DNA of 64,000 nucleotides from Selaginella moellendorffii (Eukaryota > Streptophyta > Lycopodiopsida > Selaginellales > Selaginellaceae): positions 3,420,405 through 3,484,404 of the forward strand of contig NW_003314262.1 in assembly GCF_000143415.4 (NCBI RefSeq). The letters run 5' to 3'. Both the position numbers and the translations under genes were made by a program. This document shows, piece by piece, positions 1 through 11,164 of the stretch. Position 1 is the stretch's first letter; each line of letters begins with the position of its first letter. The notes beneath the pieces were generated by a model. That model ran no database searches. It worked only from the letters and a program-made list of their open reading frames with translations, and had not been told where the DNA came from.

Positions 1-30
1 CTACGCCAGATGTGTAACGCGTACCGGACT

Positions 31-242
31 ACAATCGTCTAGAACTCGAAACGAGGTACTCGAAAGATCTTTGGTATTTTAGTTCTCGTTCTCGTCATCG
101 TTTTTCTCTCTCGCAGGTAGCGAGTTGTTGCTAGTGGAATTGCCAGCTACAATCGTCTAGAACTCCAGGTACTCGAAGATCTTAGCGTTCTCGTCATCGT
201 TTTGTCTCTCGCAGGTATCGGTTCTTCGAATTGTTGCTTGAG
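31..242. repeat. Imperfect direct repeat in the leader of the inhibitor-3 gene
   Basis: Bases 31-137 and 149-242 are two copies of the same stretch. Each begins ACAATCGTCTAGAACTC and runs through a TCTCGTCATCGTTTT core to TCTCTCGCAGGTA. The copies differ by small indels. The rest of 1-519 holds no convincing coding frame and is probably promoter and 5' leader for the gene at 520. TTTTAGGGTTCTT also occurs twice, near 430 and 462. Confidence 0.7.
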
Positions 243-519
243 TGGGGATTGTTCTTCGAGCTTCTTGGCGTTTGGATCGGAGTGAGTCGTCTGTTTCCAT
301 CGATCGAGTCGAGCTTCCTGTGATTTGGATCGAGCTTCTTGTCATTTTGATCGGATGAGTTTGTTTGGAATGAATGGAAAGAAAGACCAAATTTTAAATC
401 GTTCGAATATTATTTGTCGCTCGAGTTTTAAGTTTTAGGGTTCTTTGAATCGAGTTTAATGTTTTAGGGTTCTTCAGTGGTGGGATCCCAATTCTCGCGA
501 CGGGGGAGGTTGGATTTCG

Positions 520-879
520 ATGGCGAGCAATGGCGCGGCATCGTCATCGAGCGCGACAGCGACGACGACGGTGACGCTGCAACAGCCGCGGCAACCGGAG
601 AGGCTGACGCTGCGCCTGGCGCCGCGGCGCAAGAAGAAGGTGAGTTGGAAGGCGGACACTGTCGACAACGAGTTCTTGGACAAGAAGAGCTCCAAGATTT
701 GCTGCATTTTCCACAAGGAGGAGGAATTCACGGACAGCAGCAGCAGCGAAGACGATGGCGATCCGGGCGATGAGAAGAAGAAGATGAAGAAGAAGGAGAA
801 ATTGGAACGGAAGAGCTCGAGAATGGATGGATCGTCCTCTTCCAAACACCATGAACACCACGAGTGTTGTAAGAAATAA
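520..879 (+). CDS. INH3: Type 1 protein phosphatase inhibitor-3 (PPP1R11/Ypi1 family)
   Basis: A 119-residue intronless, highly charged protein expected to bind the catalytic subunit of protein phosphatase 1 and control it, mainly in the nucleus. Family landmarks are visible: an RVxF-type docking site (KKVSW, residues 39-43), the ADTVDNEFLDKKSSKICC stretch after it, a CCIFHK motif at 61-66, then an acidic serine run (DSSSSEDD) and a lysine-rich tail ending in His/Cys residues. Length is close to the usual 105-130 residues. The ATG at 520 is chosen because it opens directly onto the family-like N terminus; the frame open upstream has a different sequence. Family assignment is secure; PP1 inhibition itself is inferred. 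Confidence 0.9.
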   Translation: MASNGAASSSSATATTTVTLQQPRQPERLTLRLAPRRKKKVSWKADTVDNEFLDKKSSKICCIFHKEEEFTDSSSSEDDGDPGDEKKKMKKKEKLERKSSRMDGSSSSKHHEHHECCKK

Positions 880-948
880 GCTAGTCTCGGCCGTCGGTTG
901 TTTCGAATCCAACGGTCCTCGTGCTTCTTGACGCCAAGGTTTCTGGTG

Positions 949-2123
949 ATGGCGATGGCGCTGGCGCGCGCCCGGGTAGCGCATTTTGCGAGAGGCGCGG
1001 CCGGGATCGGCAGCGCGCATCACAGGAGGTAATGTGATCCATTTCGATCGATCGATTCTTCGTTGCTGATGGAAGCTAGGGTTTATCAGGGGCAATACGA
1101 CCTCTATTCACGACTTTGATCTGTTTGGCAAAATGAAAGAGAGCTCGGGGCGCGTCGCCGTGGATGCGTAAGTTCTCTTTTTTTTACGGAAACTCCATTG
1201 GTTTCTTTCTTTTGCTTGAGGTTCTTTGTTTCTCTTGAGTTTTTTAAGAAAAAACTTGAGCCCTTGTTTTCCTTCTTCTATATTTTTTGCTTTGAGAACT
1301 TCTGTGTTTATTTGTTTCTCTTGCGTTTTATGAGAAGTTTGAGAACTCGAGCTCTTTTGTTTTCCTTCTTCTAGATTTTTTGCTTTGAGAACTTCTGTGT
1401 TTCTTTGTTTCTCCTGCGCTTTTTGAGAAGTTTGAGAACTTGAGCTCTTTTTATTTCTTTCTTCTAGATTCAACTTCGTTTTCTTTGTTTCTCTTGCGAT
1501 TTTTGAGAAGTTTGAGAACTTTAAGCTCTTCTTTTTTCTATGGTGTTTTTTCTTTATGTTAATCTTTCTCACTTCTGTGCAGACTAAGTGAGGAAAGCTT
1601 CTCGGTGGATCAGGTCGAATATTTCGATTCAATCATATGCCTTAGCAAGTTTGTCCTGTCATGGACTCCGAAAACGTTTGAAGAAATCACCCCCGAAAGG
1701 TCTGTTTTCCTTTCTTTTCCTTCGTGCTAGTTTCTCTAAACTGAAACGATCGTCTTTGCAGCTTGGCGATTGTTGATCTACTGACTCCAACTCCAGGTTC
1801 TCCACTGAAACACTCCAGCTCTCGCAAACTTCTCTAATGTTTTCTCCATCTCCACAGAGATCTTGGTGCTCGGAACCGGGAACACGACGAAGTTTCCCAG
1901 CAAAGAAGTGAAGGAGTTTCTTAAATCCAGAAATATCAAGATCGAATCCGTCGATTCGGTACGTCTCGTAACAATTCCATTTTGTCCTCACTCGCAAAGT
2001 TTTTCTCCCTTCAAACAGAGGCATGCTGCCATCGCATTCAATTTCATGAACGTCGAGTGCCGCGACGTAGTGGCCGCAATGCTGCCTTGCGGCAAAGAAC
2101 CCGAGCGCACCCATCCTTTCTAA
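949..2123 (+). CDS. Mth938-domain protein, NDUFAF3/AAMDC-like, probably mitochondrial
   Basis: Six-exon model: 949-1028, 1090-1167, 1583-1699, 1762-1796, 1858-1958, 2019-2123, giving 171 residues with all phases agreeing. The N terminus (MAMALARARVAHFARG...) is rich in Ala/Arg and lacks acids, as in a mitochondrial presequence. The body has the domain's hallmarks: IHDFDLFG near the start, LVLGTGN in the middle, then EFLKSRNIKIESVDS and, after the last intron, HAAIAFNFMNVECRDVVAAM. Relatives include NDUFAF3, a complex I assembly factor. Splice sites are canonical GT-AG. The 415-nt third intron carries three T-rich degenerate repeats of a TTTGAGAACT-containing unit. Family call is strong; the complex I role is inferred. 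Confidence 0.85.
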
Positions 2124-2470
2124 GAACATGACACACTCCTTCGTCGCCAAAAGGTGCGTTTGCTCGATCCAATCCATCAATCACTTCAAGGATTCAGTCA
2201 GTACCAGAGAATCGAATTTTTTTTTTCTCCTGCCTTTTGCACACTCGTCAACTCTGCAGTGCCAAAACGGTGGAGAAAAGGAGAGAGAATGCAAAAAAAA
2301 TGGAGGAAGAAAGCTTAAGTTACAATATAAACTGGCCCGACGCGTTCGTCTCGAGCGAAAGGAGAATGGGCAAAACGAAAAGAAAACAAGGAACAAGCCA
2401 CGTACGGTGGACTGGTGCGTTGACTGGTGCTGGGATGGCGTTGGCTTGTCGCCCTGGGGCGCGACAGGGA

Positions 2471-3381
2471 GAATATCCCCCGGGAATACTTAATTCTCAG
2501 CGAGAGTGGAACACGTTACAAAGTCTTCACGCAATCTAACTGAGGTTGCCGCCGTTGCTTTGGACAAAACAAAACAAAACAAACAAAGAGATGGAAATCG
2601 AAATCCTGAGCTCTAAGTTAAGGTTTAAAGTCTAGTAATTAAACTGGTTGGGCATTTGCAACGTCTTGGCTTTAAAGGCAAAACATTCGTACCAGCATTC
2701 CCCAAAAGATCTACCGGGGCAAATACGATACGTCAGCCACAAGACGAGAGACGGTCATCAAGGGTATCATTCTTTGGTGTGAATGCGAAGAAAGAAAGAA
2801 AGAATCGCACACATTTGCATTGTCCCCCTCGGTTGCACAAACCATGTAAAAAGTATATGATATGCGGTCCACATATAAATTATCGTGCGCATGCATGGTA
2901 CGCATTATAGCGGACACAACCGGATTTTCTTTCCATTCTTTTTTCCTCTTTTTTTCTCCTTTTGTCAGAATCAAAGTGTTTTTTCTTTTTTGGCTCTCGC
3001 ATTGGTCGTGAGTGAGCGGACGAGTGGCCGGAACGGGGTTGAGCGACAATTTGATAATTGGGCCATCATAGGTGAGAAATGGCCACCGTTTCCCAATCAA
3101 AATAAAAATGGAGTAAGAGGAGAAAAAATGGGCCACAGAAAAGATGTGGATTTTCCCGGGCCCGCCACCAAACAAAGCCCGGGCGTCATCCGTGACATGT
3201 CCACCGTCATCCGTGACGCCACCCTTCACTTGGCGTGCACGGCAGGCCTCCCTCACGGGCGCACGGGAGTGGACGGGCCACGCCCGTCGGCCCGTCACGG
3301 CCGCCAACTGTGTGCGAAACGACGTGCGGAATATTTCATATGATGCCGTGTAGAATATTCCCTGCGCCGCGGCGAATATTC
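2471..3381. promoter_or_regulatory. GNATATNC (P1BS-like) palindromes
   Basis: GAATATCC lies at 2471-2478. A pair of perfect GAATATTC palindromes lies at 3353-3360 and 3374-3381, with start points 21 bp apart, about two helical turns. The octamer matches the PHR1/GARP-type P1BS consensus. GAATATTC also fits a minimal heat-shock unit (GAAnnTTC). Function is not shown by the sequence. Confidence 0.4.
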
Positions 3382-4415
3382 GCGCGTTTGACACGAGGTG
3401 TGCTGCTCTGCAGTAGCTTGCCTCTGGTGCGAAGCAACCGTGGGAGGCTTGTTTTTACTTTTTTTCCACTTCGTTTGTTGTTGTCCATCATCATCACTCA
3501 TATATCTTGTGCATGTGCTATTGAGGCAGACGAGGCAAAAGTGGATAGAGTTTTGTTGACACATCAAAGTGTAGAGACCAAGCCAGTGTTACGGCGGTGA
3601 CACGGGCAGATTAGATTCTACTCCAATTGGGCCTGATCCTTGCATCTCGAGTGCAAACAATTGCCCCCATTGTACAGATGGCTTTAGGGGAGAGAGATAA
3701 AGTTTTTAGTCGTATTAGAGGTTCTACCAACATGCCAAGGCACTTCATTCTGCCGAGCCAGCGAAGAAACCTTTGATCCAACAGCAACAGCAAGTGCAAG
3801 GATTTGGCGAGACTTTGTTGTTGTTGCTTGACAACTGGCGAGCGCTGAGAGAAACACCCACCCAAAAAAGAATCAAGCCTCTTGTCTTTCCACATCGTAC
3901 AAAAGAATGTTGCCACCTTCGGGCAAATGCGGGCTTCCAAAGGCTTTCACCACGAGATCGCATATAGATCTCTCCTCTTTCGTTTTCAAGTTCCAGTCTC
4001 CGGCTAAGTGGAACATACAAGTAAAGTGCGCCACCTTTACAAGGAAAGGGGAGATGCAGTTTTCATTTGGTCAACACGGCAGCCTTTTGCATTACAAGAC
4101 TAATTTATATTCTCTTATTCTACGCGAAGATTCTCGCTCTCCATTGTAGTGTGTGTTGTTTATGTGAGGCGCATTATAGACGGGCTATATAGGAAGGGAG
4201 AAGTCCTCCAGAATCATTCACTCTCTCACTCTTTCATTTTCTCCGAGAGGAGAAATTGGGTGTTGGTCTTTGGGCAAGTGCCGAAATGTTTGGAGGGAGC
4301 AATGGCAATGTTTGTTGGGTGGTCGGATGGGTTTGGACCCACAATTGCTGGTGTGAGGATTGAATGCACGAGCCCAGAAAAAAACCCAAAAGATTGGCGT
4401 GCTCCAGTGTGTATA

Positions 4416-4418
<3 letters not shown>

Positions 4419-4448
<30 letters not shown>
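4419..4448. repeat. (TG)n microsatellite
   Basis: About 15 uninterrupted TG units in otherwise non-coding sequence. It creates long artificial Cys/Val and His/Thr frames on the two strands, which are not genes. Confidence 0.95.
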
Positions 4449-4452
<4 letters not shown>

Positions 4453-5034
4453 CAACGCAAACGCGGGAGAGAGACCAAATTGCAAAAGGGAGGAGCGATG
4501 GATGAGCGCTTGCTTGGCACTGAGTGTGCTTTTCGGGGCTTTGAAAGGCGACTAGACAGTGGAATGGATTGCGAATTCCATCCCCCAAATGGATTGATGG
4601 AGCTAGAGAGTTGTGGAGGGGATTGGGATAGATTTTCCTTTTTTTCTCTTCTTTATCTTGTCTCTTGCATCACGCTGCTGTCACCTTTGCTTTTCCTGCC
4701 CTAATCTTGGGCCGTTGACGGCTGTGACGCCAAAGGTGACGGAGCCCGCCACTAGAAACGCTACGAGCGGGCGATTGATTCGAATTGGATCCGGGATTGC
4801 CGTTGTCTGTCCTCTCCGGGCAGGCAACAACGCATTCTTGTGCCCCGCCGGGAAAAATGAATGCCGTGGTTTTTCCTTGGCCGAATTATTGCACTGCTTG
4901 GCTTGCTAAAGCCCAACAAAAAAAAAGAAAAGAAAAACGGAGATGCTTCCAGTCAGGAAACGCCTCAACCCTAAAGAAAATCCATCCGCCACCCGACCGT
5001 TTTTTGTCGCGCGCAAATAAATTCAAAGGTCAAG

Positions 5035-5963
5035 GAATATCCCCCGCACGGAGGGACGAGAGCATATTCCGGTAAAGACCAGAAGTATATGCCGTTGGTT
5101 CATCACTAGGTTTTTCACCGGCAAGCAATAGTATAAGTGGTAGGCTTTCTCGTAGTCCCTTGCTGTGGCGTGGCGGAGACTCCTGTCGTGGTAAAACGGA
5201 AAATGTACCGTGGGCAAACTTGGAGGGTTACGTGCAATCAAGGGGAAGGAGTTTGCTCACACGCGAGCGGGCGAGCAAGATAGAGATCGGCGAGAGCGAG
5301 ATTCCATTTGCGCCAGGGGAATCATCCCGCTTGTTGGGGTGGCATCAAACACGGAATCTAGCTTAGTCTGCTGTTGCTTAACGAGGGAACCAGGCGAAAA
5401 CATGCACCGTGCAGTTAGAGCCAATCCCTTAAAAAAAAGAAACCGCGAAAAAAAAGGAAGTATTATTTTAAAAATGGAAGGATGGAACACTCACAATCTA
5501 TACGCCACTGCTGCCCCCTGCCAGGCTTTTCCCTTTGGGCTTTTGTAGCTTGGAAGATTGGGAACAAAAGTAACACCAAGGTGTGCAATCCAAGAGAAAA
5601 ATGTTACTTTGAAGCAACCCCTATTAGTATATTCGCTTGGGGATCGATCTTTGCTCCATCCCCATCGATCAATCCATGCCAAGAACTTAGAATTCACGAA
5701 GTATAACAAACCTGGAAAGGCGTGCCACCACGGTCATTGTGTTTGTGTGTGTTGGAGCGATGATCCTTCCTTCCAGATCCAAGCTGTTACTTAGAAGCAA
5801 TCGTCCAGATCGCTCTTCTAAAGTCTCGCTAGGGTTTCTTTTCTACCCGCGTTTGCTCACCAAACTTCCATAAACCCCTCACGGCAAACAAACATGTTGG
5901 ACCTGTGTTCTCCGCGAGGAGATGCCGCCCGGATATTCCGCGGCCACTCGGCCGGGAATATTC
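5035..5963. promoter_or_regulatory. Two further clusters of GNATATNC sites
   Basis: Cluster one: GAATATCC 5035-5042, GCATATTC 5062-5069 and GTATATGC 5085-5092. Cluster two: GGATATTC 5931-5938 and GAATATTC 5956-5963, the latter inside GGAATATTCGCCGGC. All fit the P1BS octamer. They precede the F-box/MYND gene by 0.7-1.6 kb, so they could serve it, though this is inference. Confidence 0.4.
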
Positions 5964-6635
5964 GCCGGCCGGGGGACGTTTGACCCGCGCCCACGTCAGC
6001 GTCAGGGGAGCAATTACCCGGGGCCGGTAAACCCCGGTTGTCAAACGTTGTAACGAATCTACGGCTCGCATGCTGCCACAGTGGCGGGGATATTGATGAC
6101 CCCGTGACCGCCGTCCATGTCAACGCCGCCTAGACGGCCGAGATCTGGCCAGCTCGCGGGAATAAAAAAGTACATTCCGTATGGTGGATCCGACGGCGCC
6201 CGCTGGAGGGTGCCATCCAACGGCCACCAGCCGACGGCAAAAGAAATGGGTTGTGTGTATAGTGTTGGCTATGGTGCTTGTCCTCTATCGGGGTTTGTTG
6301 TGTATTCTTGTTTCCTTCTTTTTTAGGGCGTGTGTTGAAATCCTTGAGAGTCTTTCCGTGTTGCGGAGCGATCATAGGAGCCAGATCGCATTTCTTGCAA
6401 GCGGCAGTGGATGATTCCCTTACTCTTTCCTTTTCTTCCTCTTTTTGGCCGATCTTGAGCTTTTTTAGCTCGCAAGACGCGATTTTCCTGCCCTTGCCCG
6501 GAGGAAAGGATCAAGATGAGCTCCGGATTCCCGCGACGCGCCTGGCAGGAGCGCTGTGGATCGAAAATCCGCCCGGAGCGTTCTTGAATCTTGTCGCGGC
6601 GCTAGTAGCATTCGTCTCGAGGACGCTCATCGCCA

Positions 6636-8403
6636 ATGAGGACGAGAAGGGGGAACTATCCATCGCCGACGGACGGCATAATCTTTAGCATCAAGCCATA
6701 CTCTCACAAGCGCCAGCGCCAGGGATCCTTCGACGCCGCCGAGCGGCCATGCAAGTTCTCGCGCGTCGCCGGATCCTCCAGGAAATCCACCACTCCATGC
6801 GCCTTCGATTTTGTCCCAGACGATCTCCTTGTCGACATCGCCATGGCGCTGGTCTCCACCGCCTCGTCGCCGGCCGATCTCTTCAACATGATGCTCATGT
6901 GAGTCTCGATCTCTCGAAATATCGCTCCTCTCGCTCGATCTCTTCCGAAATATCGCTCCTCTCGCTCTCCTCGCTCGATCTCTTCCGAAATATCGCTCCT
7001 CGCTCTCGATCTTTCCCCGACTCATCGCGCGCTGTGTGTTCTTCCAGATGCCGGAGATTCTGCGCCGCCGCGACGCATCCACAGGTCTTGGCCAGAGTAT
7101 CGCCTCAAGCATTCGCTGTCAAGGCTGGGAGCTGGTCCGCGGGATCGCATCGATTCCTCAAGCAATGCGCCGACGTCGGCAATGTGGAAGCGCTCTACAC
7201 GCTGGGAATGGTGAGTGAAGAGTAGCAATCAGTGTGTGAGAGAGTAGAGATCTCTTCTTCGTTCCATGCTTGGTTTTGGTTCAATAGCATAGGTTCCATG
7301 CTTGGTTTTGGTTCCTTAGTCGTGGATTCGTTGTTCTTCCTTCTCATGATAAGTGGTCTTTTGATGGGCAGATTCGCTTCTACTGCTTGAACAACAGCAG
7401 CGGCGCCTCATTGATGGCCAAGGCGGCGGTGGCGTCGCACGCCGCGGCGCTCCACTCCCTGGCGGTGATTCACTTCAATGGTAGCGGCGGGCGGCGAAAG
7501 GACAAGAACCTCAAAGCCGGGGTGGCGCTGTGCATGCGAGCGGCGTCGCTGGGTCACGTCGACGCCATCCGCGAGCTCGGGCACTGCCTCCAGGACGGCT
7601 ATGGAGTTGTGAAGAACGTACTCCAGGGGCGGCGGCTGCTGCTCGAGGCCAACGCCCGGGAGGCGGCGGCGGCGGTGGCGGCCGCCTTCCCCAAGAACCT
7701 CATGGAGCTGGCGCTCAAGCGGACTTCTCGGACAGGCTGCGCCAGCTGCCCGCATCACAGGTTCTTCACGCTGCCGCCGTCGACCAAGGCGGACATCTTC
7801 CAAAAGGCGGTCTTGGACAGCGCTGGGATCGTCGCTGGTGGTGGTGGTGGTGGTGGAGGTGGTGGTGGTGGCGCTGGCGGCGGCGCCACCAATGCGAGTG
7901 CAGCAAATGCCATGGAGCGGCACCCGGTGTTCAAGCTGCTCCAAAACGGTGGCTGCGCGCTGCTGAGCGACTTCGGCTGCAACGTGCCCCCGGCCAAGGT
8001 GCACGTCGCCAACAAGTTTCTGGTGGAGTGGTTTGCGCTGCACCCGACGTCGGCGGCGGGGCTGCGCCTGTGCTCGCATGCAAACTGCGGGCGGCCCGAG
8101 ACGAGGCGGCACGAGTTCCGGCGCTGCTCGGCGTGCGGCCGCGTCAACTACTGCTCGCGGGCGTGCCAGGCATTGGACTGGAAGCTGCGGCACAAGTACC
8201 ATTGCATCCCGGTGGCCGACTGGGAGAACCGGGAGGACAGGCAATTGGACGGGGAGGAGAACCAGCGCGGTGGCGACGAGGCGGAGGAGGAGGAAGACGA
8301 GGAGGATGGCGATGACGACGAGATGGAGATTGGTCGCCAGGATAATCAACAGCCAGGGGAGGAGAGTCACGCGTACGATCTAGGAGGTGAGGATCACAGG
8401 TGA
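6636..8403 (+). CDS. F-box protein with Sel1-like repeats and a MYND zinc finger
   Basis: Three exons, 6636-6898, 7048-7210 and 7372-8403, encode 485 residues. Order: basic N terminus; an F-box-like segment (DDLLVDIAMALVSTASSPADLFNMM, continuing CRRFC in exon 2); Sel1/TPR-like helices (EALYTLGM..., HAAALHSLAVIHFNGSG, ALCMRAASLGHVDAIRELG); a polyglycine run from about 7833; and a MYND finger (CSHANC...CSACGRVNYCSRACQALDW...HKYHC). The tail is acidic (EEEEDEEDGDDDE). This matches the plant At1g67340/At5g50450 family, thought to act as substrate adaptors of SCF ubiquitin ligases. Exon 3 is GC-rich. Strong for domains; the substrate is unknown. Confidence 0.9.
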
Positions 8404-8823
8404 GACGAGCGAGAGATTGAGATCGAGAGAGAGAGAGAAGTGGGTTTTTTGGTTCTTCCCATCTTCTTCCTCCTCCTCTGTTAGCTCTCGAGGCACGCAC
8501 GCACGCACACAACAAACTCGACACACAGATTGGATCGCCATCGCCATCGTCGTCATCGTCATCGACAAGAAGAGACGATCGATGGGGGGAATTTTTTTTT
8601 GCTCTCCCTCACACATGGAAACCGGGGAGGCGAGAGTTTTGTGTGTGGATGGATCCGTTAGTTGGGACTCTCGCCAAAGCGGTTATAGAGAAGAGAGAGA
8701 GAGAGAAGAGCTCTCTCTTGTTAGTCCAAAAGGAGGAGGCTAGCTCACACAAGCTCACAAGTTTGTTCTTTTCTCTTTGTGGTGTGAAGAAAAACAGTTT
8801 TTTCTCGTGTCATGTGGCCTGGA

Positions 8824-8877
8824 GCATATTCGAGGGGATATCCTTCGATATGGTATATTCCATGGACGCGAATATGC
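8824..8877. promoter_or_regulatory. Four GNATATNC sites in 54 bp
   Basis: GCATATTC 8824-8831, GGATATCC 8836-8843, GTATATTC 8853-8860 and GAATATGC 8870-8877, all matching the P1BS consensus on the same face-to-face palindromic pattern. The cluster lies between the 3' ends of two convergent genes, just past the stop codon of the PPR gene at 8893. That is odd for a promoter element; it may be an enhancer or a 3' UTR feature. The rest of 8404-8892 holds nothing recognised. Confidence 0.45.
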
Positions 8878-8892
8878 CAGGGGATTCTCTCT

Positions 8893-11107
8893 TTAGTAGT
8901 CTGTAACGCTCGGGGTTCTCTTGTAGTACTTGTCCCGCAAGAGGTTGGTCACGTTGTTACGTTGGCAGCCTTCCTCGATCATCCGCCTGTCCACCTTCTT
9001 GGCGAGGTGGTACTTTTGGCTCCTGCAATAGGCATCAATGAGCGCGTTGTAAACGTAAACGTTGGGCTTTTGTCCCGCCTTACGAAAGTCCTGTAGTGTT
9101 GGGTGCGTGCGTGAGAAAAAGGAAAAGAAATGCGCAGGCAGGAGAATCAAAATCCTGTATAGAGCATGGAACCACGGGAGGAAGTACTTCGGTCATGCTG
9201 CGGAGATGACCCACGAAAGAGAAAGAAAGGATGGTGGATCTTGTGAAGGACGAAGGAGAGCTACAAGGAATGAAATGAATGAGATGAATGAAAAGAGAGC
9301 TACAAGGAAAGTAGAAGAAGATGGAGCTAATGAGAGGAGAGCTACAAGGAAAGAGATGGAGCTTACAAGGAATGGAAGAATGAAAGGAGATGACGCTTAG
9401 AAGGAATGAAAGAATGAAAGGGAGCTACAAGGAGAAAAAGAATGGAAGAATGGAAGGAGAGCTAAAAGGAACTTAGAAGGAAACGGAGCTTACCCGATAA
9501 ATGTTCCTGGCTTGCTGCCACATGAGCTCCTTCCCGCAGGCTCGGATGAGCGATGCCACGACGTGAGTGTTTGGAACGCACCGCCGCTGCTTCATGTGCT
9601 CGTAAAGCCTCAACGCTACCTCGACCTGCTTGGCGTTCTCGCAAGCCACCAGCAGCGGACCAAACGTAACTTCGTTTGGAGCGATCCCGGTTTGCTCCAT
9701 CTCCTGGACGAGTGAGAGCGCCGCTTCCCAGTTCTTCGACTTCTGGCAGGCGACCAGGATCACGTTGTAAACCTCCCTGTCCAGCTTCATCCCCGACGAC
9801 TTGACGCTGTGGAAGAAAAGCATCGCTCGATCAAACTCCCTGGCCGCGATGAGGCCGTTTAGAACCGCATTGACGGTGTAGAAGTCGGGCGCCACCCCGG
9901 ACGCCTTCATCCGCGGCAGCAAGTCGAGAACGATCTCCCACTTCCCTGCCTTGCCGAGCGCTCGCATCAAAACGTTGTACGTGACGATGGTCGGCTTGCA
10001 ACCGGACTCCAGCATCTCCTTGAAGAAGGTGAGAGCGACGAGCCAGCGTCCCTGCGTCGCGCAGACGCAAACCAGGCCTCTGTAGATTCCATCCGTCGCC
10101 TTGAGGCCCTGTGAGTTCATCCGCGCGTAGGCGTCGAGAGCCAAGTCGGCCTGGTTCGTCTGGACGAAGGTGCTCACGAGTAGGCAGTAAGTTCCAACGT
10201 TCTCGACGCATCCTTCCTTTCGCATCCTCTCCCACGTCTGGAGAACTCTCTCCAGCTTGTGGCCTCGCCCGTAGGCCGCCAGCATCGTGTTGTACATGGC
10301 GACGTCGGGCTTGAGCGAGCCATGCACGACGAGCTCGCTAAACATCCTGTGAGCCGACTCCCAGCCTTGGACGTGAGCCAGCGCTCGCATGACGGCCGTA
10401 TAAGTGTAGAGCGTCGGGGCCACCCGATCCTGCTTCATCCTCTCGAAGATGGCGATGGCGTCGGCCTCGTCGCCATCTTTCATGAGTCCGGTGATGAGAG
10501 AGTTGTAAGCGTTGGCGTGGATACCTCTCTTCCTGTCGCTCAGCCATTCCAGGACTTTGAAGGCTGTTCTTCGTCGGCCAGCTCTCGAGAGCTTGATGAC
10601 CAGCCAGGATCCTGTGTCCTTGGTTATCGCTCGCCTAAAGCTTTCTAGAACTGGAGCAACGGGATCGTCAGCTCCCAGCCTGCGAAGAGCGTCGTGAAGC
10701 CGCAAGAAATCATACTTCCCTCCAGCAGAAGTAGCATAGCGGCGATAAATGGCTCCTATCAACTTCTTCGTGTCATCTGTTTGATCCGATAAGCTAATTC
10801 TACTCGCAGCTATTGGCCCCCGATCTTCTTCACAAGGAACAACCTTTGGTGTGAGATTTTTATCTGCCACTACACTGCTTTCCTCTCCCACAACAACTGG
10901 ATTTTGCGCTGGATTCTCATAGAAACCGCTAAACATCCATTGGAAGTTCCCGACAATCGCATTTCCGGTCGATGCTACGTTCTTGGCGTCTGCTACATTG
11001 CTAGCACGACCTAATTTCCCCCCTCTCCCCGCGTCTATCACCGATCTAGAGATGAAAGGAATGGCGATACCTGGCAGCGCATTTTGACAGCTTCCAATCG
11101 CCCACAT
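8893..11107 (-). CDS. P-class pentatricopeptide-repeat protein
   Basis: Two exons, 9494-11107 and 8893-9090, joined in phase 0, give 603 residues. Tandem 35-residue motifs follow one another from about residue 180 (AYNSLITGLMKDGDEADAIA, YTYTAVMRALAHV, AMYNTMLAAYGRGHK, VTYNVLMRALGKAGKW, EVYNVILVACQKSKNW, VYNALIDAYCRS). They have the P-class spacing and lack E or DYW domains. Such proteins bind organellar RNA. The frame is open upstream to 11164 but without ATG; the first in-frame ATG is at 11107, so that is taken as the start. The single intron (9091-9493) holds a degenerate minisatellite. Target RNA unknown. Confidence 0.85.
9240..9480. repeat. Degenerate AG-rich minisatellite inside the PPR intron
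   Basis: On the + strand the unit GAGAGCTACAAGGAA with an AGGAATGAAAGAATG spacer recurs about eight times with substitutions and indels. It fills most of the 403-nt intron and has no coding frame. Confidence 0.75.
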
Positions 11108-11164
11108 CAGCGGCAGCGCCCCCTCACATCGCTGGAGGGCGCAAAAGCAAAATCCCCGCACCAC

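Larger units (their letters stand above)
2124..6635. other. 4.5-kb intergenic region, no gene recognised
   Basis: Short open frames exist on both strands but none matches a family or shows protein-like composition. The stretch holds a TG microsatellite, scattered GNATATNC palindromes (listed separately) and a telo-box-like CTAGGGTTT near 5829, which could mark the promoter or leader of the F-box/MYND gene downstream. No tRNA, rRNA or transposon end was recognised. Confidence 0.6.

Noticed and set aside
890-930. T-arm-like TTCGAATCC with flanking stem, suggesting a tRNA
   Set aside because: No acceptor, D or anticodon arms at the right distances, and it lies in the 3' UTR of the inhibitor-3 gene.
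2237-2539. A 100-codon plus-strand frame after the Mth938 gene
   Set aside because: No family similarity, and a tail of random composition; probably chance.
4218-4588. Long frames on both strands through the TG repeat
   Set aside because: They consist of His/Thr or Cys/Val dipeptides from the microsatellite and have no family features.
7408-8370. A 320-codon minus-strand frame opposite the F-box/MYND gene
   Set aside because: It is the shadow of GC-rich codons of exon 3; composition is Arg/Ala/Val-rich and no motif is seen.
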